From Patescibacteria group bacterium (GTDB lineage: Bacteria; Patescibacteriota; Patescibacteriia; UBA1558; GWA2-36-10), in NCBI GenBank assembly GCA_030917205.1, contig JAUPVE010000027.1, forward strand, positions 1-7,975: a DNA stretch of 7,975 bases, in the 5' to 3' direction. Below the pieces are notes generated by a model. That model was not told the origin of the DNA, searched no databases, and saw only the letters and a program-made list of their open reading frames with translations. The position numbers were made by a program, and so were the translations under genes. Within the stretch, counting starts at the first letter, position 1; the number at the start of each line of letters is the position of its first letter. Below are positions 4,736-7,975 of the stretch, piece by piece.

Positions 4736-7483
4736 ATGTTTTGGCAAAAACTACATCATCATTTTATGTTTTACTTTCTAGCTTTTGTGCTCTTAGCCCA
4801 AAGCTTGATTTTTATTTTTTCTCAAGCTGTGCCTTTCAAAAATTATGAATTAAAATCTAATTGGTTGAGCCTACAAAATAATCAGATTTTTGTTAGTGGA
4901 CAGTCTATTGCACTGCAGGCCAGTTTTGAAGATAAAAACAAAAAAATAGCTAGCGTCTATTTTACTTTAGCTGATGCTAGTAATAATTTGGTAGTGAATT
5001 TTGAAGCTCAAAAAGCAGAGAGTAATGTTTATAGTAGTCTAGCTGATTGGGCTACGGCTGATTGGCCAAGTGGTATTTATAGTCTCAGTGCCCATGCCAG
5101 TATTATCAATGAGCAGGGTAAGATTATCGATAACCAAGAGTCTGCTCCAGTTTGGGTCAAGATCATTTCGACGGAAGAATATAATAGCTTAGCGGCCCAG
5201 TATATTACTGATACAAAAAGTGAATTACCAGTGAGCGTGTTGGGTGTCAAAGATGATTTTGGTGTTGATAGTGCTTTGCCAGTAGAGGCTAAGGATAATG
5301 TGGTAGCCACCAGCAGTGATGATGCAGCAACGACTACAGCCACTAGCACTCCGACTGATAATAACGCTACTAGCACTACAGCTTTAGCTCCAGATCTACA
5401 ATTAATTTCCCCAGAAAATAATACAACTATCAGTAGTAGAAGTTTTGTTATTAATTTTTCTAGTAATTTTTTGAGTGAAAGAGTTAGTTTTGAGTTTATC
5501 AATACTGAGAACGCCGCTATTAGTACGCGCTCGGTCTCTATTGATAAAACAGATGGCTACTCTTGGATCAAGAATATTGATTTAGACGATAGTTTTATCG
5601 ATGGTCAGTATAAATTGTTAGTTTCAGTAGCTATACCAGATAGTAATTTAGCAGTCAATAAAACTTTTGATTATGTTCTTGATGCTCCAAGCTCTATCAA
5701 GCCCGAGGATTTGATGATGGACCTGGTAAATTTACCGACTAATGTCCAAGGTCAAGTGGGCTTGAGAGCCGACGCCAATCTCAATATAGATAATATTGAT
5801 TTTGTGATTGAAGATATCGTAAATAATGTAGAAGCTTTGCGTATCAAGGGTAATAATCAATCCGCCCCTAGTGGAGTCGGTGTTAGTTTTTTTGCAGTTT
5901 GGGACACAGCTGTTTTAGCTAACGGTAATTACCTGGTCTATGTTGAGTCAAAGATTGATCAGCAAAAAGTCGGTAGCGTCAAACAGCTCATCACAGTTTA
6001 CAATCTCAATAATGTTGTACCGGATGAAACTTTAGCTAATGACAATTTTCAAGAAGCAGAACCCACTGGCCCTAGTACAGTCACTACGCCGACCAGTACA
6101 GTGTCCGTAGCCAATAGCTTGGAGCCTGATAGCGCCAGTAGTATTGATTGTCAGCGCTCTGGTATTACTGACGCAGTTTTATGTCAAAAATATCAAGCCG
6201 AGATCAATGACTCCTTGCCACAAATATGTCGAGATAAAAATATTTTAGTAAGCGCCGATTGTGAAAAATATATTTTTGAAAATGAAAAAAATATCTGTGT
6301 GGATGAAAAGATAGATGATCCGCTAAAATGTCGAGAGTATTTGTACAAACAATATGGTAAAGAACTCAGTTGTAATATCAGCGCCACTACTACTTGTCAG
6401 CAGGTGATCAGTGAAAAATATATCGCTCGTCTAGCTTATGAACTTGGTCAGAAAAATAGACTTTTAGAAGTCATTGGTGGTTTGAATACAGAGGGTCTGA
6501 CTATAAATTCTTTGCAGGAGAGCTTGTCAGGGGCTGAGTTGGGTAGCGTGGATTTGTCACTGATGGCTAGTGATAAAAAAATAGCTATTTTAAAAATAAA
6601 GAATCAAAATAATTTAGACATTTCAGAAAATTTATATTTTAGTTCACCGCTAGCGATTGTCGGGGATCATGATAGTGATGGCTTACCAGATGATTTAGAA
6701 GCTTATTATCGAACGGATATCAATCAGGCGGATAGTGATGGTGATGGTCATACTGACGGTCAAGAAATTTTGAATAACTACAATCCACTTGGTGAGGGTA
6801 AATTAGAAAGAGCTAGGACAGCTTTTGATCAGGCATTTTTAGGGAAGCTCAATATCGAAGAACCAAAAACCAGCACCTTGGTCGCTGATGATAGCTGGCT
6901 AGTCTCAAGCGCCCAGTCGACTGACAGCGGTATGAATTTTAGCGGTAAGGCTGTCGCTGATACTTGGGTCAATATATTTATCTATAGTGATATACCATAT
7001 TTGGTTACTACCAAAGCTGATGCTAGTGGTACTTGGTCATACAATCTGACTGATCCCATGACTGAGGGCGTACATCAGGTCTACGTAGCTAGTCACGATC
7101 AGAATGGCAAACTATTGACTCATTCAGCTCCTTTGACTTTTTTGGTGGCCAACATTAGTAATGACTTGCCACCAGTTGGTGTCGGTCAGCAGATCAATGT
7201 CACTGTTGATGAAGAATCAGAAAAGGATTGGACCCTTTATTATATTATTGGTGGTAGTGTCCTGCTAGTGTTATTACTTATCTTGATTATATTTTTAATC
7301 AAGCGCCGTCATCATCAGCCTGATGGCATTGTCTCCCAGACGAGAGAAGCGGTAGTCACTAATAATACCTCTAGCCCTACCAAGATTACCTTGCAAAACG
7401 AAGAGGCTAGCATCAACTTACCAGACAGCATAGCAGTAGCGAGTCCTGAGCCAGCCAATAATAATCAAGAAAACCGCGTCTAA
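4736..7483 (+). CDS. large cell-surface protein with Ig-like modules, Cys repeats, TSP3-type Asp motifs and C-terminal membrane anchor
   Basis: The 915-residue protein is probably displayed outside the membrane. Residues 11-31 form a signal peptide or signal anchor. Beta-rich Ig-like modules follow at about 39-142, 219-315 and 325-422, with a Thr/Ser/Ala/Asp linker at 188-216 and a second linker near 427-465. Residues 472-554 contain eight cysteines as four C-x10-C units (the last C-x7-C), most followed by a Tyr a few residues later. Two Asp-rich motifs, 'DHDSDGLPD' (644-652) and 'DSDGDGHTDGQE' (666-677), look like calcium-binding TSP3-type repeats. Another Ig-like module spans about 730-805, then a membrane helix at about 835-856, a Lys-Arg-Arg stop-transfer signal and a cytoplasmic tail of about 58 residues. 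Such architectures are common in Patescibacteria envelope proteins; adhesion or structural scaffolding is a guess. The gene has its own promoter and terminator and is transcribed alone. The start is the only ATG before the signal helix. Confidence 0.85.
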   Translation: MFWQKLHHHFMFYFLAFVLLAQSLIFIFSQAVPFKNYELKSNWLSLQNNQIFVSGQSIALQASFEDKNKKIASVYFTLADASNNLVVNFEAQKAESNVYSSLADWATADWPSGIYSLSAHASIINEQGKIIDNQESAPVWVKIISTEEYNSLAAQYITDTKSELPVSVLGVKDDFGVDSALPVEAKDNVVATSSDDAATTTATSTPTDNNATSTTALAPDLQLISPENNTTISSRSFVINFSSNFLSERVSFEFINTENAAISTRSVSIDKTDGYSWIKNIDLDDSFIDGQYKLLVSVAIPDSNLAVNKTFDYVLDAPSSIKPEDLMMDLVNLPTNVQGQVGLRADANLNIDNIDFVIEDIVNNVEALRIKGNNQSAPSGVGVSFFAVWDTAVLANGNYLVYVESKIDQQKVGSVKQLITVYNLNNVVPDETLANDNFQEAEPTGPSTVTTPTSTVSVANSLEPDSASSIDCQRSGITDAVLCQKYQAEINDSLPQICRDKNILVSADCEKYIFENEKNICVDEKIDDPLKCREYLYKQYGKELSCNISATTTCQQVISEKYIARLAYELGQKNRLLEVIGGLNTEGLTINSLQESLSGAELGSVDLSLMASDKKIAILKIKNQNNLDISENLYFSSPLAIVGDHDSDGLPDDLEAYYRTDINQADSDGDGHTDGQEILNNYNPLGEGKLERARTAFDQAFLGKLNIEEPKTSTLVADDSWLVSSAQSTDSGMNFSGKAVADTWVNIFIYSDIPYLVTTKADASGTWSYNLTDPMTEGVHQVYVASHDQNGKLLTHSAPLTFLVANISNDLPPVGVGQQINVTVDEESEKDWTLYYIIGGSVLLVLLLILIIFLIKRRHHQPDGIVSQTREAVVTNNTSSPTKITLQNEEASINLPDSIAVASPEPANNNQENRV

Positions 7484-7493
7484 CGCGGTTTTT
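7470..7493. terminator. bidirectional terminator shared by two convergent genes
   Basis: AAAACCGCG (7470-7478) pairs with CGCGGTTTT (7484-7492) around TCTAA, nine pairs followed by another T. The left arm encodes the last codons of the surface protein, its stop TAA lies in the loop, and the right arm fills the eight bases up to the stop codon of the leftward rpe-like gene. Read on the minus strand the stem is also followed by a short T-run, so it can serve both genes. Confidence 0.85.
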
Positions 7494-7975
7494 ATTTTAG
7501 ATCCTTAATAGCTTGTTTTATATCTTTGGCTTTTTGGAGATAGTGTCCTAGGATGATGATGTCAGCTCCAGCTTTTTTTAAAGCTGAGAAATTATTTTTA
7601 TCTACTCCGCCATCAATGGCGATTTTTTGTTTGGGGTATTTTTTCTTGAGGGCTTTTATTTTACTTATACTGCTGGTGTGAAAGGCACGACCTTGGGCAC
7701 CGGGAGTGACGCCCATGATTTGGATGCTGTCAAAATATTTAGCTACTTTATTGATTGCTGATATTGGTGTTTCGGGATTGAGGCAAAGTCCGGTTTTTAT
7801 TTTTTGTTTTTTTAGATAGTCATTCAAGCCTTGGATGGCCTCGGTATCAGCCACCGCTTCGTAGTGCCAGATTATTTTTTTGACATTAGCAAGCGTTTCC
7901 CAGAGGGTGATATATTTAGGGATATCGCTGACCATGAGGTGTATTTCTAAATCATGCTGAGCAGTGATTTTTTTG
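7492..7975 (-). CDS. rpe: ribulose-phosphate 3-epimerase-like protein, 5' end outside the window
   Basis: The minus-strand frame is open from the right edge to TAA at 7492-7494, about 160 residues. Ribulose-phosphate 3-epimerase interconverts ribulose 5-phosphate and xylulose 5-phosphate in the cytoplasm. Visible family motifs are 'EIHLMV' (the His-Leu-Met catalytic region, codons near 7930-7947), 'WHYEA', 'GLCLNPETP', and 'IAIDGGV' with the second catalytic Asp. The ATG at 7933-7935 is the Met of 'HLMV', an internal residue, so it is not the true start; about 55-60 N-terminal residues lie beyond the edge. The usual 'VNPGFGGQ' phosphate loop reads 'VTPGAQGRAF', a divergent form. This leaves open a related sugar-phosphate epimerase activity or reduced activity. 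It is convergent with the surface protein gene and unrelated to it by function. Confidence 0.85.
   Translation of the reverse strand, partial: KKITAQHDLEIHLMVSDIPKYITLWETLANVKKIIWHYEAVADTEAIQGLNDYLKKQKIKTGLCLNPETPISAINKVAKYFDSIQIMGVTPGAQGRAFHTSSISKIKALKKKYPKQKIAIDGGVDKNNFSALKKAGADIIILGHYLQKAKDIKQAIKDLK

Noticed and set aside
5077..5502. Minus-strand hydrophobic frame of 141 codons inside the surface protein gene.
   Set aside because: Its Val/Ala/Ser-rich composition is the reverse complement of the Thr/Ala/Asp linker and beta-strands of the real protein.
6193..6387. Minus-strand frame of 64 codons inside the Cys-repeat region.
   Set aside because: It overlaps a regular cysteine repeat on the plus strand and has no promoter or start context.
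7492..7935. Taking the ATG at 7933-7935 as the true start of the epimerase gene.
   Set aside because: The frame continues open upstream and encodes 'EIH' before 'LMV', so this Met belongs to the conserved HLM motif inside the protein.

Overview
The window looks like an AT-rich, gene-dense piece of a Patescibacteria (CPR-type) genome. This is inferred from several signs together: a two-subunit 2-oxoacid:ferredoxin oxidoreductase with fused gamma and alpha parts; a type IV pilin-like protein with an 'IDPVERI' stretch and a cysteine-rich tail; a large surface protein that combines Ig-like modules, a Cys-x10-Cys repeat, TSP3-type Asp motifs and a C-terminal membrane anchor; a divergent ribulose-phosphate 3-epimerase; and a lack of Shine-Dalgarno sequences at every start. 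All the long frames stay open without in-frame TGA, so the standard bacterial code fits.

Layout. Positions 1-273 (minus strand) hold a 3-cysteine ferredoxin followed 3 bases later by the first 17 codons of a second gene that leaves the window. Positions 346-1116 (plus strand) form a self-contained transcription unit: a near-consensus promoter with extended -10, a leader hairpin followed by six T, three small hydrophobic ORFs (46, 49 and 21 codons), a 180-base interval with a compact three-way-junction fold and two further hairpins, and a strong intrinsic terminator. No known family is recognised here, and it is the best candidate for something undescribed. Positions 1134-4690 form a second unit: a promoter, korA, korB, a pilin-like gene overlapping the end of korB, and a very GC-rich terminator. 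A 77-bp palindromic repeat sits between korA and korB. Positions 4689-7493 hold a third unit: one promoter, one 915-residue surface protein and a terminator folded over its own stop codon. From 7492 to the right edge (minus strand) lies the 3' part of an rpe-like epimerase gene, convergent with the surface protein and sharing the terminator region.

How the parts may work together. KorA and KorB should oxidise a 2-oxoacid to its acyl-CoA and pass electrons to a ferredoxin. The enzyme has no ferredoxin domain of its own, and the ferredoxin at 55-273 is a candidate partner although it is transcribed divergently and separated by the small-ORF unit. The pilin-like protein and the 915-residue protein are both cell-envelope proteins and probably act outside the membrane. 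Co-transcription of the pilin gene with korAB is a matter of position; no functional link is visible.

No stretch longer than about 180 bases lacks a gene. No tRNA, rRNA, CRISPR array or transposase was seen.
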